Shown piece after piece: positions 36,183-45,026 of a DNA stretch of 64,000 nt. Where the stretch lies: the NCBI GenBank assembly GCA_900473685.1, contig UCNE01000009.1, positions 186,001-250,000 on the forward strand. The letters are read 5' to 3'. The first letter of the stretch is position 1; each line of letters starts with the position of its first letter. Source of the DNA: Hyphomicrobiales bacterium (GTDB lineage Bacteria > Pseudomonadota > Alphaproteobacteria > Rhizobiales > Rhizobiaceae). A program made the translations under genes and the position numbers. Below the pieces are notes generated by a model that did no database searches, was not told the origin of the DNA, and saw only the letters and a list, made by a program, of their open reading frames with translations.

Positions 36183-37213
36183 TGGCACTGGCGCGCAAGG
36201 GCCGCAGCCAGAGGACGGTCGATTACTGGCCGGGTTTTGTCGATGCGCTGTCGACGCTGCTCTTGTCCATCATGTTCCTGCTCTGCGTCTTCGTGCTCGG
36301 GCAGTTTCTGCTCAGCCGCGAAATCAGCGGCAAGGATGATGTGCTCAACCGGCTGAACAGCCAGATCAACGAACTGACCCAGCTTCTGGCCCTGGAAAAA
36401 GGCGGCAAGCAGGATCTCGAGGATTCGCTGGCCAATCTGCAGGCTTCGCTGGCGACCTCCGAGGGCGAGCGCTCGCGGCTACAGGCGCTGTTGCAGCAGG
36501 GGGCAGGCAGTTCCGATACCGCGAACCAGCAGATCGGCGACCTGACGGGCAAGCTCGATGCCGAAAAGCAGGTGAGCACAAGGGCGATGAGCCAGATTGA
36601 TCTGCTCAATCAGCAGATTGCCGCGCTGCGCAGCCAGATCGCCGCTATCGAGGGCGCATTGCAGGCATCCGAAGCCAAGGACAATGCCTCGCAGACCAAG
36701 ATCGCCGACCTCGGCCGCCGCCTGAACGTGGCGCTGGCGCAGCGTGTGCAGGAGCTCAATCGCTATCGGTCCGACTTCTTCGGGCGGCTGCGCGAAATTC
36801 TGTCCGATCGCGAGAATATCCGCATCGTCGGCGACCGGTTCGTCTTCCAGTCGGAGGTGCTGTTTCCGTCCGGCGGCAACGAGCTGAACCCGGCAGGCCA
36901 GGAAGAGATGGCCAAGCTCGCCTCGGCTTTGCTCGATCTTGCCAAGGAAATTCCCTCCGAGATCAACTGGGTGCTGCGCGTCGATGGTCATACGGACAAT
37001 GTGCCGCTATCCGGCACCGGCCGCTATGTCGACAACTGGGAGCTTTCGTCTGCCCGTGCGACATCGGTGGTTAAATTCCTGATTTCCAAGGGGGTTCCCG
37101 CTAACCGTCTGGTTGCCGCCGGCTTTGGCGAATTCCAGCCGATTGCCGAGGGTGCTACTCCCGAAGCACGCTCGCAGAACCGCCGTATCGAGTTGAAGCT
37201 CACCGAAAAATAA
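36182..37213 (+). CDS. MotB/OmpA-like peptidoglycan-binding partner
   Basis: 343 residues. One transmembrane helix at about 19-45 starts with FVDALSTLLLSIMFLL; Asp21 at its start matches the proton-binding Asp of MotB. A coiled coil spans about 50-190 (VLNRLNSQINELTQLLALEK and similar). An OmpA C-like peptidoglycan-binding domain at about 215-340 carries VLRVDGHTDNVPLSG, ELSSARATSVVKFLISKGV and SQNRRIELKL. It overlaps the channel gene by one base. Likely an ion-driven stator acting across the cell envelope; its client is unknown. Confidence 0.88.
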   Translation: MALARKGRSQRTVDYWPGFVDALSTLLLSIMFLLCVFVLGQFLLSREISGKDDVLNRLNSQINELTQLLALEKGGKQDLEDSLANLQASLATSEGERSRLQALLQQGAGSSDTANQQIGDLTGKLDAEKQVSTRAMSQIDLLNQQIAALRSQIAAIEGALQASEAKDNASQTKIADLGRRLNVALAQRVQELNRYRSDFFGRLREILSDRENIRIVGDRFVFQSEVLFPSGGNELNPAGQEEMAKLASALLDLAKEIPSEINWVLRVDGHTDNVPLSGTGRYVDNWELSSARATSVVKFLISKGVPANRLVAAGFGEFQPIAEGATPEARSQNRRIELKLTEK

Positions 37214-37332
37214 TCGCCGCCGCTGCCGTTTGACGCGGCGGCACCATCGCCGATTTTCCGGCCGGGTTCCCGTTGCTCTGACGTTTACGTGTGCGTAATA
37301 TCCGGTGAGGGTGGAATTGCAGGAGGGTGCGG

Positions 37333-38976
37333 ATGGATTGCGATGTTCTGGTGATCGGGGCGGGTCTTGCCGGTCTCGTGACAGCCGTGGAGGCTGCCGA
37401 TCGTGGGCTGCGCGTCATCGTTCTTGATCAGGAGGGCGAACAGAATCTCGGCGGGCAGGCCTTCTGGTCGCTGGGCGGCCTTCTCTTTATCGATAGCCCC
37501 GAGCAACGGCGCATGCGCATCCGCGACACGCTCGATCTTGCCCGTCAGGACTGGATGGGGTCGGCGCAGTTCGATCGCCCCGAAGACTATTGGCCGCGCC
37601 GCTGGGCCGAGGCCTATCTCAATTTTGCAGCGAACGAAAAACGGTCTTGGCTGCACAGTCAGGGCATGCGCTGGTTCCCGGTGGTCGGCTGGGCGGAGCG
37701 CGGCGGAGGATTGGCCAATGGTCACGGAAATTCGGTGCCGCGCTTCCACGTGACCTGGGGGACTGGACCGGGCGTGCTGGCGCCGTTCATCGCTCGGGCG
37801 CGAGCGCTGGAGGCGCGGGGCCGCATTCGCTTTCGCTTCCGCCATCAGGTGAATGAATTAATCATGAGCAATGGCGCGGTCACCGGAGCGCGGGGCTCGG
37901 TGCTGAAAAGCGACGGCGTGCCGCGTGGCCAGCGCAGTTCGCGCGAGGTGGTTGACGAATTCTGGTTCGAGGCTGGCGCCGTCGTCGTCTCGTCCGGCGG
38001 CATCGGCGGCAATCACGATATGGTCCGCAAGCAATGGCCGGTCGATCGGTTGGGTCCGCCGCCGAGCTTCATGGTCAGTGGTGTGCCGGATTATGTCGAT
38101 GGGCGGATGATTGAGATCGCCGAGCATGCGCGCGGATCGGTGATCAACAAGGACCGCATGTGGCACTATACCGAGGGTTTGAGAAATTTCGATCCGGTCT
38201 GGCCGAACCACGGAATCCGTATCCTGCCGGGACCATCCTCGTTCTGGTGCGATGCCGATGGCAACCGGTTTGCAGCGCCCGCCATGCCGGGCTTCGACAC
38301 GCTCGGCACGTTGAAGGCGATCCGCAAGACTGGAGCCGACTACAGCTGGTTCATCCTGACAAAGGCGATCATCAAGAAGGAGTTCGCGCTGTCGGGTTCC
38401 GAGCAAAACCCGGATCTGACCAACAAGGATATTCCGCTGCTCCTGAAAAGGCTCGGTAAAAACCCGCCGGGGCCGGTGCAGGCTTTCATGGACAAGGGCG
38501 AGGATTTTATTGTTCGCGACCGGCTGGAGGATCTGGTCGAGGCGATGAATGCCCTGAGCGGCGAGGGGCGATTGTCGCTGGACCACCTGCGCGGGCAGAT
38601 CGAAGCGCGCGACCGGGAGATCGATAACGCCTTCTCCAAGGACGCGCAGATCACCGCCATCCGGGGCGCACGCAATTACCTCGGCGACAGGCTGATGCGG
38701 ACTGCCAAGCCGCACCGGCTGCTCGATCCCAAAGCCGGGCCGCTGATTGCCGTGCGGCTGAATATTCTGACGCGGAAAACGCTGGGTGGCCTGCAGACCG
38801 ATCTGAATGGCCGGGTGCTGGAACTGTCGGGTGAACCGGTTCCGGGGCTCTACGCGGCCGGCGAAGTTGCCGGTTTCGGCGGCGGTGGCATGCATGGCTA
38901 TAATGCGCTGGAAGGCACGTTTCTCGGCGGCTGCCTGTTCTCGGGCCGCATAGCCGGGCGCAGCGTCGGCGTCTGA
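37333..38976 (+). CDS. FAD-binding dehydrogenase (fumarate reductase/3-ketosteroid dehydrogenase-like)
   Basis: 547-residue flavoprotein. N-terminal dinucleotide-binding motif DVLVIGAGLAGLVTAVEAADRG, then VVVSSGGIGGNHDMVRKQWP, and the C-terminal FAD block GLYAAGEVAGFGGGGMHGYNALEGTFLGG. AGGAGG six bases upstream fixes the ATG at 37333. Homologues are annotated as FAD-binding dehydrogenases related to KstD; the substrate is unknown and no steroid genes are near. A terminator separates it from the convergent TctC gene. Confidence 0.9.
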   Translation: MDCDVLVIGAGLAGLVTAVEAADRGLRVIVLDQEGEQNLGGQAFWSLGGLLFIDSPEQRRMRIRDTLDLARQDWMGSAQFDRPEDYWPRRWAEAYLNFAANEKRSWLHSQGMRWFPVVGWAERGGGLANGHGNSVPRFHVTWGTGPGVLAPFIARARALEARGRIRFRFRHQVNELIMSNGAVTGARGSVLKSDGVPRGQRSSREVVDEFWFEAGAVVVSSGGIGGNHDMVRKQWPVDRLGPPPSFMVSGVPDYVDGRMIEIAEHARGSVINKDRMWHYTEGLRNFDPVWPNHGIRILPGPSSFWCDADGNRFAAPAMPGFDTLGTLKAIRKTGADYSWFILTKAIIKKEFALSGSEQNPDLTNKDIPLLLKRLGKNPPGPVQAFMDKGEDFIVRDRLEDLVEAMNALSGEGRLSLDHLRGQIEARDREIDNAFSKDAQITAIRGARNYLGDRLMRTAKPHRLLDPKAGPLIAVRLNILTRKTLGGLQTDLNGRVLELSGEPVPGLYAAGEVAGFGGGGMHGYNALEGTFLGGCLFSGRIAGRSVGV

Positions 38977-38991
38977 GCGGACGCGGGAAGT

Positions 38992-39020
38992 GCTCCCCGG
39001 ATTAGCCGGGGAGCGGTTTG
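38992..39020 (+). terminator. terminator between the flavoprotein and TctC genes
   Basis: Perfect nine-base stem GCTCCCCGG (38992-39000) with 39006-39014, five-base loop, followed by GGTTTG. T-run is modest. Confidence 0.6.
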
Positions 39021-39023
39021 TGC

Positions 39024-40013
39024 TCAATCCAGCTGGACGTTGGCGTCCTTGACGACTGGACCCCATTTCGCCAGTTCCGCCGTGACATGGGTGGCGAGTT
39101 CTTCCGGCGTCGAAGCAACGATAGTGGCGCTGAACTCTTTCATCTTCTCAGCCACTGTCGGATCGGCCAGGGCTTTCTTTGCCGCAACGTTCAGCCGGTC
39201 GATGGCTTCCTTCGGTGTGCCTGCCGGGGCAAACAGTGCGTTCCACGTATAGGTTTCGTAGCCGGGGATAGTCTCGCCGATCGTCGGCACGTCGGGGAAA
39301 GACGGTGCGCGTTCCTTGGTGGTGACGGCCAGCGCCCGCAGGGTGCCGGATTTGATATGGCCGGAGGACGAGGGCAGGTTGTCGAACATGATCGGTACCT
39401 GATTGCCGATGACGTCGTTCAGCGCCGGGCCTGATCCCTTGTAGGGAACGTGCTGCATGCTGACAGCGGCCATCTTCTTGAACAGTTCGCCGGAGAGATG
39501 CAGCGGCGTGCCGTTGCCGGACGAGGCATAGGAATATTGCTCCGGGGCTGCCTTCAGCAGAGCGACGAGTTCCGCAACATTCTTGGCGGGGAGTTCCGGA
39601 TTGACCACCAGCACGTTGGGGACCAGCACCAGCAGCGAGACGGGGGCGAAATCCTTTTCCGGATCATAAGGCTTGGTCTTCAGGATCAACGGGTTGAGGG
39701 CGTGGGTCGCGACCGTTCCCATTAGGATCGTGTAACCATCGGCCTCGGATCGTGCCACCCGGTCGGCACCGAGATTGCCGCCGGCGCCCGCGACATTTTC
39801 AACCACGACCTGCTGGCCGAGATCGTCGGCCATTTTCTGGCCGATGATGCGGGCGACGACGTCGGTCGAGCCGCCGGCTGCAAACGGTACCACGAGGGTT
39901 ACCGGACGATCGGGGAATTCCTGCGCCTGCGCCGCAGTGCCGAGCGCAAGCGCTGATGCCGCCACCATTGCAAGGCTAAGTGCCGTCCGCCGCTTCAACA
40001 AAGATAAAGCCAT
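39024..40013 (-). CDS. TctC-family tripartite tricarboxylate transporter substrate-binding protein
   Basis: 329-residue periplasmic binding protein. Signal peptide LSLAMVAASALALGTAAQA, then the family start FPDRPVTLVVPFAAGGSTDVVAR, QQVVVENVAGAGGNLGAD and a C-terminal KWGPVVKDANVQLD. GGGAGGAG precedes the start. No TctA or TctB membrane gene is adjacent, so it is an orphan binding protein; such orphans are common and may work with distant permeases or as sensors. Ligand unknown, probably a carboxylate. Confidence 0.92.
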   Translation of the reverse strand: MALSLLKRRTALSLAMVAASALALGTAAQAQEFPDRPVTLVVPFAAGGSTDVVARIIGQKMADDLGQQVVVENVAGAGGNLGADRVARSEADGYTILMGTVATHALNPLILKTKPYDPEKDFAPVSLLVLVPNVLVVNPELPAKNVAELVALLKAAPEQYSYASSGNGTPLHLSGELFKKMAAVSMQHVPYKGSGPALNDVIGNQVPIMFDNLPSSSGHIKSGTLRALAVTTKERAPSFPDVPTIGETIPGYETYTWNALFAPAGTPKEAIDRLNVAAKKALADPTVAEKMKEFSATIVASTPEELATHVTAELAKWGPVVKDANVQLD

Positions 40014-40131
40014 TCAAATCTCCTCCCAGAGACGTTGCTGTCCGCAAAACGGCTCAAACCGTTTCTGCCTCCAACAATAGCGCTGGAGGCCCGCAGGGCA
40101 ACCTTGGGAGCGAGATTAACCGTTAAGCGTG

Positions 40132-41937
40132 TCAGCCGAGCGTCACGACATTGCTTGCTTCCGGCGCATCATAGTCGAATTGCAGCCGGGCAAGCTTGGC
40201 ATAAAGGCCGCCTTGGCGGACGAGGGAGGCGTGGTTGCCTTCCTCGACGATCCGGCCCTGATCCATCACAAGGATGCGGTCGGCCTTAAGCACAGTCGCT
40301 AAGCGGTGGGCGATGACCAGCGTCGTGCGTTCACGCATCAGGCCATCCAGCGCCTTCTGGACGAGGGTTTCGCTCTCGGCATCGAGTGCGGAAGTCGCCT
40401 CGTCAAGCAGCAGCACCGGTGCGTTCTTGAGGATGGCGCGCGCAATGGCGATGCGCTGCCGCTGGCCGCCCGAGAGCGTAATGCCGCGTTCGCCGACCTG
40501 CGTGTCATAGCCCTGGTCGAGCCGGGCGATAAATTCATCGGCCTGCGCGGCGACGGCGGCGGCCTTCACCAGATCGCGCGATGCCGATGGCAAACCGAAG
40601 GCGATGTTATCGTGGATCGAAGCGGCAAAGATCGTCACGTCCTGGGGTACGATGGCGATGCGGCGGCGCAACGCCTCCGGATCGACGGCGCGGATATCGG
40701 CTCCATCGAGGCTGATTGCCCCCTTCACCGGATCATAGAACCTCAGAAGCAGCGAGAAGACCGTGCTTTTTCCGGCGCCGGAGGGGCCGACGATCGCAAC
40801 CGTTTCGCCCGGCTTGACGGCAAAGCTCAGGCCCTTGACGCTCTTGTAGCCCGGCCGCGAGGGGTAGGCGAAATGCACGTCGTCAAAGCTTACGGCACCC
40901 TGTGCCGGTTCCGGCATGACAAGCGGATCGGCTGGCGCGATAATCTCGGGCTGCTCGGCCAGCAGTTCGCTCAGGCGCTCGGCAGCGCCCGCAGCTTGGG
41001 AGAGCTCGCCCCAGACCTCGGAAAGGGCGCCAAGGCTACCGGCGGCAAAGACCGAATAGAGCAGGAACTGACCGAGCGTACCGGCCGAAAGCGTGCCGGA
41101 CAGCACGTCTTGCGCGCCGAACCACAACACCGCGACAACGCTGCCGAAGATCATCGTAATGGCAAAGGCAGTGAGGATCGAGCGGGCCTTGATGGCGGAG
41201 CGCGCGGCCTCATAGGCGCTTTCGACGGCGCTGCCGTAGCGGGCTTGAGCTGCAGCCTCGCCATTGAAGGCCTGGACGGTGCGGGCAGCGGAAATCGCTT
41301 CACCGGCATAGGCCGAGGCGGCGGCCAGCGTATCCTGCGCTTCGCGCGACCGGCGCCGGACCGAGCGGCCGAAACCGACCAGCGGGAAGACGATGACCGG
41401 GATCGCGCCAATGACCAGGCTCGACAGTTTCGGGCTGGTATAGACCATCATGCCGATGGCCCCGAGACACAGGATGATATTGCGCAGCGCGACGGACGCA
41501 GTTGCGCCGACGGCGGACTTGATCTGCGTCGTGTCGGCGGTCAGCCGCGAGACGATTTCGCCGGACTGGTTGACGTCGAAGAAGGAGGGCGAAAGCCGGG
41601 TGATATGGTCGAACACATCGCGGCGCAGATCGGACACGATGCGCTCGCCGAGCGTGATGACGAAATAATAGCGGCAGGCACTCGCCAGGGCCAGAATGAT
41701 CGCCAGGATCATCAGCATCGAGAAGTAGGTGTTGATGAAGCCGGAATCGGAATTCGAGAACCCGTGGTCGATCATCCGGCGCACGGCCATCGGCAGCGTC
41801 AAGGTCGTCACGGCAGCGGTGACCAGCGAAATGCCGGCTCCTATGACGAGATTGCGATAGCGCTGGATATACGGCAGCAGCTTGACCAGCGGGCGGACTG
41901 ACTTTCGTCCCACCGGTTGAACGACCTCATTCGACAC
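40132..41937 (-). CDS. MsbA-like ABC exporter, permease and ATPase fused
   Basis: 601-residue half-transporter. Residues about 25-320 are a six-helix ABC transmembrane domain; about 350-590 is the ATPase with Walker A GPSGAGKST, signature LSGGQRQRIAIARA, Walker B VLLLDEATSALD and the switch His in VIAHRLAT. Homodimer expected; substrates of such exporters include lipids and drugs. The start is a GTG at 41937 behind GGAGGT; an ATG at 41939 is out of frame. Confidence 0.92.
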   Translation of the reverse strand: MSNEVVQPVGRKSVRPLVKLLPYIQRYRNLVIGAGISLVTAAVTTLTLPMAVRRMIDHGFSNSDSGFINTYFSMLMILAIILALASACRYYFVITLGERIVSDLRRDVFDHITRLSPSFFDVNQSGEIVSRLTADTTQIKSAVGATASVALRNIILCLGAIGMMVYTSPKLSSLVIGAIPVIVFPLVGFGRSVRRRSREAQDTLAAASAYAGEAISAARTVQAFNGEAAAQARYGSAVESAYEAARSAIKARSILTAFAITMIFGSVVAVLWFGAQDVLSGTLSAGTLGQFLLYSVFAAGSLGALSEVWGELSQAAGAAERLSELLAEQPEIIAPADPLVMPEPAQGAVSFDDVHFAYPSRPGYKSVKGLSFAVKPGETVAIVGPSGAGKSTVFSLLLRFYDPVKGAISLDGADIRAVDPEALRRRIAIVPQDVTIFAASIHDNIAFGLPSASRDLVKAAAVAAQADEFIARLDQGYDTQVGERGITLSGGQRQRIAIARAILKNAPVLLLDEATSALDAESETLVQKALDGLMRERTTLVIAHRLATVLKADRILVMDQGRIVEEGNHASLVRQGGLYAKLARLQFDYDAPEASNVVTLG

Positions 41938-42154
41938 ATGACCTCCAATACCGGAAGAAGCTGCAAAACTCGTATGAGTCTTCTCCGGCGGTACTTGTTA
42001 TCCTAATGACCATCATGTATAGGCACGGCATCAAATTGGGAAGCCGTGGTCCCTTCAGTGGTCTGAGGCTTCATTTACGTGTTCGGTCCCCATGCCGCAA
42101 TGGCCCGCAAATGGCTTGCGACAATTGGACCCTGGAACTTGCAGGAAGATTGTT

Positions 42155-42376
42155 ATGAAGGCTGATATCCATCCCGCTTACCACATGATCAAAGTCGTCA
42201 TGACGGACGGCACGTCCTACGAAACCCGCTCGACCTGGGGTTCGGAAGGCCAGACCATGAATCTCGAAATCGACCCGAAGTCGCATCCGGCATGGACCGG
42301 CGGCAACCAGCAGATGCTGGACCGCGGCGGCCGCGTTTCCAAGTTCAAGAAGCGCTTCGAAGGTCTCGGCCTCTAA
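42155..42376 (+). CDS. rpmE: 50S ribosomal protein L31
   Basis: 73-residue ribosomal protein starting [20 protein letters not shown], with the L31 core [20 protein letters not shown] and FKKRFEGL. The zinc-binding Cys are absent, so it is the Cys-free form usual in this group. AGGAAG precedes the ATG at 42155. A terminator follows. It diverges from the ABC exporter across 217 bases, in which I see no further gene. Confidence 0.95.
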   Translation: MKADIHPAYHMIKVVMTDGTSYETRSTWGSEGQTMNLEIDPKSHPAWTGGNQQMLDRGGRVSKFKKRFEGLGL

Positions 42377-42404
42377 GCCTTTCCTGCTGGAAGACAGTTT
42401 TGAG

Positions 42405-42429
42405 AAAGCCCGGTTTGCCGGGCTTTTTT
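42405..42429 (+). terminator. rho-independent terminator after rpmE
   Basis: Stem AAAGCCCGG (42405-42413) with 42418-42426, TTTG loop, then TTT; 28 bases after the stop. Confidence 0.9.
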
Positions 42430-42459
42430 GCGTTCCGGATGCGCGAGCTTTCTCGCTTT

Positions 42460-43446
42460 TCAGGATGCCTTGCCGAACGCCTCCTTATAGGCGGCAGGCG
42501 TGGTGGACAGGTGCTTGCGGAAATGATGGCGCAATGTCGCACTGGTTCCAAAGCCGGCGATCCCAGCCACTGTTTCGATGGAAGCGTCAGACATTTCCAG
42601 CAGATCGCGGGCGCGCGTCAGCCGCTCGGCAAGCAGCCAGCGCGACGGTGTCAGGCCGGTGGTTGCCTCAAAGCGTCGAAGAAAGGTGCGGGTACTCATG
42701 CCTGCGCGCGCAGCCAGGACATCGACGGAATGGTCGCCACCCAGGTGGGCGCGCATGTGGTCCAGCAGTGGCCCCAGCCGGCTGCTCTCGTGTGGCTTGG
42801 GAACCGCCTGTGTGATGAACTGGGCCTGTCCGCCGTCCCGGTGGGGCGGAACGACAAGCCTGCGTGCGACCATGTTGGCGGCTACGATGCCGAAGTCGCG
42901 GCGGATCAGATGCAGGCAAAGATCAAGGCCCGCGGCGCTGCCCGCCGATGTCAGGACGTTTCCCTCATCGACATAAAGCACGTCGGGTGTGACCAGAATG
43001 TCGGGATATCGTTGCTTCAGGATATCCGTGTAGCGCCAGTGTGTCGTTGCGCGTTTGCCGGAGAGAAGGCCTGCGGCGGCAAGAACGAAGACGCCCGAGC
43101 AGATCGACAGAATGCGGGCGCCGCGATCATGCGCCTTGTTCAGCGCGTCGCACAGAGCGGCAGGCACCGGCGTCTCCACCCCGCGCCAGCCGGGAACGAT
43201 AATCGTGTCGGCCTGTGATAAAAGCTCCAGACTGCCATCGACGACAAACCGCACGCCGCCTGTTGCACGCATTTCGCCATCGTCGATCCCGGCAACGGCA
43301 AAACGATACCAGTCCGGTCCCATCTCGGGCCGCGATAGACCGAAAACCTCAACAGCAACGCCGAACTCGAACGTGCACAGCCCATCATAGGCGATTGCAA
43401 CGACGAGGGGATTGCGGCTGGGCAAGGCTTGAGATGTGTTTGGCAT
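42460..43446 (-). CDS. GlxA-type AraC regulator with DJ-1/PfpI domain
   Basis: 328-residue regulator. The N-terminal half (about 12-175) is a DJ-1/PfpI-like amidotransferase fold with IVPGWRG and LSICSGVFVLAAAGLL (nucleophile-elbow Cys). The C-terminal 100 residues form an AraC DNA-binding domain (VDVLAARAGMSTRTFLRRFEATTGLTPSRWL). The start at 43446 gives MPNTSQALPSRNPLVV; the upstream in-frame part has no ribosome site. It diverges from a rhodanese gene and may control it. Confidence 0.9.
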   Translation of the reverse strand: MPNTSQALPSRNPLVVAIAYDGLCTFEFGVAVEVFGLSRPEMGPDWYRFAVAGIDDGEMRATGGVRFVVDGSLELLSQADTIIVPGWRGVETPVPAALCDALNKAHDRGARILSICSGVFVLAAAGLLSGKRATTHWRYTDILKQRYPDILVTPDVLYVDEGNVLTSAGSAAGLDLCLHLIRRDFGIVAANMVARRLVVPPHRDGGQAQFITQAVPKPHESSRLGPLLDHMRAHLGGDHSVDVLAARAGMSTRTFLRRFEATTGLTPSRWLLAERLTRARDLLEMSDASIETVAGIAGFGTSATLRHHFRKHLSTTPAAYKEAFGKAS

Positions 43447-43534
43447 GATCTTGATGATATATGGCAATACTGCCATCTGCAATCCTGCCCGGATGTGGTC
43501 TAGCAATGTCTCCGTCAATAGAACGGAGATCAAA

Positions 43535-43963
43535 ATGAGTTTCGTAACCGACTATCCCGCCGCATCATCCAGTGTCGCCATTGATCATTTTCTGAAGCGT
43601 CTTTCTATGGAGACCGATTGTGCCGATGTGGCTTCGGCACTGGCTTCCGGTGAGCCTGACTTTGTCCTTCTGCATGTTGTCGGCTCGCCCGACGCCTACG
43701 AGCGCCGGCATGTTCCAGGCGCGCTGCATCTGCCGCACCGGGAAATATCGCATGAACGCATGGCGGAGTGGCCGGAGGATACGCTGTTCGTTGCCTATTG
43801 TGCTGGTCCGCATTGCAACGGCGCGGATCAGGCTGCGCTCAAGCTTGCCCGCCTCGGGCGGCCGGTGAAGATCATGATCGGCGGCATCACCGGATGGGCC
43901 GATGAAGGATTACCCTTCGCATCAGGTTCTGAACCGGGTGTCCTTCGCAAGCCGGCGGTGTGA
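43535..43963 (+). CDS. rhodanese-like protein
   Basis: 142-residue single-domain rhodanese. The active loop is YCAGPHCNGADQAALKLA, with the expected Cys; the other rhodanese motif is RRHVPGALHLPHREI, and the C-terminal GGITGWADEGLPF is typical. ACGGAGA precedes the ATG at 43535; upstream in-frame ATGs overlap the divergent regulator. Such proteins move sulfane sulfur; the acceptor is unknown. GlxA-rhodanese divergent pairs of this kind recur in proteobacteria, which suggests control of this gene by its neighbour. Confidence 0.88.
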   Translation: MSFVTDYPAASSSVAIDHFLKRLSMETDCADVASALASGEPDFVLLHVVGSPDAYERRHVPGALHLPHREISHERMAEWPEDTLFVAYCAGPHCNGADQAALKLARLGRPVKIMIGGITGWADEGLPFASGSEPGVLRKPAV

Positions 43964-43983
43964 TCGCAGCCGGTCGAGAAAAC

Positions 43984-44019
43984 AATAGTATTGACTAATC
44001 AATTAGTGCGTACTATTTA
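43984..44019 (+). promoter_or_regulatory. sigma-70 promoter covered by a 34-base dyad operator
   Basis: -35 TTGACT (43991-43996), 17-base spacer, -10 TATTTA (44014-44019). The whole is overlaid by a dyad centred between 44000 and 44001: outer arms AATAGTA/TACTATT (43984-43990, 44011-44017) and inner arms ACTAAT/ATTAGT. The predicted transcript start coincides with the ATG at 44026. Confidence 0.75.
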
Positions 44020-44025
44020 ATATTC

Positions 44026-44355
44026 ATGATCGGGGCAACCAATATCACCACCGTCCTGCGAACGCTTGCCGATCCGACGCGGCGCGCTGTTTTCGAGCGC
44101 GTCGCCGGTGCTGACGAAATAACGGTGGTCGAGCTGACGCGCGGCAGCGGCGTGACGCAGGGTGCCATTTCACAGCACCTCAAGTCGCTGAAGCAGGCGG
44201 GTCTGGTCGCCGAGCGGCCGGAGGGGCGCAATGTCTACTATCGCGCACGGCCGGAAGGCCTCGAGCCGCTGGCCGACTGGATGGGCCACTACGGTGCCTT
44301 CTGGCGCGATCGTTTTGCCAATCTTAGAACCCTGCTCAAGGAGATCGATCCATGA
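44026..44355 (+). CDS. ArsR-family repressor
   Basis: 109-residue ArsR-type winged-helix repressor: TTVLRTLADPTRRAVFERV, ELTRGSGVTQGAISQHLKSLKQAGLV and RPEGRNVYYRARPEGLEPL. The last helix is long and ends LRTLLKEIDP, typical of those coupled to SRPBCC proteins. It overlaps the next gene by four bases. There is no ribosome site upstream and the promoter -10 ends seven bases before the ATG, so translation is probably leaderless. A large dyad over the promoter points to autorepression. Confidence 0.9.
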   Translation: MIGATNITTVLRTLADPTRRAVFERVAGADEITVVELTRGSGVTQGAISQHLKSLKQAGLVAERPEGRNVYYRARPEGLEPLADWMGHYGAFWRDRFANLRTLLKEIDP

Positions 44356-44834
44356 ACGATGCTGCATTGAAATCCGATACGCAGGACATCGTGGTTGACG
44401 AGGTGTTCCCACATGCGCCCGAAACGATCTGGAAGGCTTTGACGTCGGGCGACCTGATTGCCCGCTGGTTGATGGCCCCGACGGGGTTTGAGGCGGTCGA
44501 GGGCACGCATTTCACCTATCAGACGACACCGGCGGGTGAGTGGGATGGGGTTATTCGTTGCCAGATGCTGCAGGTGATCCCCAATCAGCGTCTGGCCTAT
44601 GCTTGGAAAGGCGGACATGCGGGCAATGCCGGCTATGGTTCACCGCTCGATACTGTGGTGACCTGGGTGCTGACCAAAGTCGAAGGTGGCACCCGTATCC
44701 GGCTTGTCCATTCCGGTTTCGTGCTGCCGAGGAATGACGTTGCCTACCAGAACATGAGCAATGGCTGGAAAAAAGTTGTCCGAAACCTGGACGCGGTTGC
44801 GGCCGGGCAGGAGGGGACGAAGTCCCTGCATTGA
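44352..44834 (+). CDS. SRPBCC (AHSA1-type) domain protein
   Basis: 160-residue START/Bet v1-like protein of the AHSA1 family: EVFPHAPETIWKALTSGDLIARWLM, then FTYQTTPAGEWDGVI, VIPNQRLAYAWKGG and GTRIRLVHSGF. These proteins bind hydrophobic ligands. The ATGA overlap with the ArsR gene shows co-translation; ArsR-SRPBCC pairs are a common genomic unit. Ligand and role unknown. Confidence 0.88.
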   Translation: MNDAALKSDTQDIVVDEVFPHAPETIWKALTSGDLIARWLMAPTGFEAVEGTHFTYQTTPAGEWDGVIRCQMLQVIPNQRLAYAWKGGHAGNAGYGSPLDTVVTWVLTKVEGGTRIRLVHSGFVLPRNDVAYQNMSNGWKKVVRNLDAVAAGQEGTKSLH

Positions 44835-45026
44835 CGATGCCCGCAGCGGATCTGTCTGCCGAGGCTGTCCGGCGACTTTGAATGGCGACTCGTCGCGGGA
44901 GGCGTGGTTCTTCTTTCGCCGCCGCTGAAATCACAACACCGCGCCTGGAGCGTTGCCCACAAGCAGCGCAGGCGAACCCGTGCGCAAACAGCATTCGCTT
45001 TCAACAGCATCTTGAGGAGAAGAGAA

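Noticed and set aside
35079-37213. Zorya-like anti-phage system (ZorA/ZorB stator pair)
   Set aside because: The pair is MotAB-like, but there is no ZorC, ZorD or ZorE; the neighbours are suhB and a flavoprotein gene, and the region looks like core chromosome.
40306-41901. 531-codon plus-strand open frame
   Set aside because: Antisense to the ABC exporter, which has all ABC motifs.
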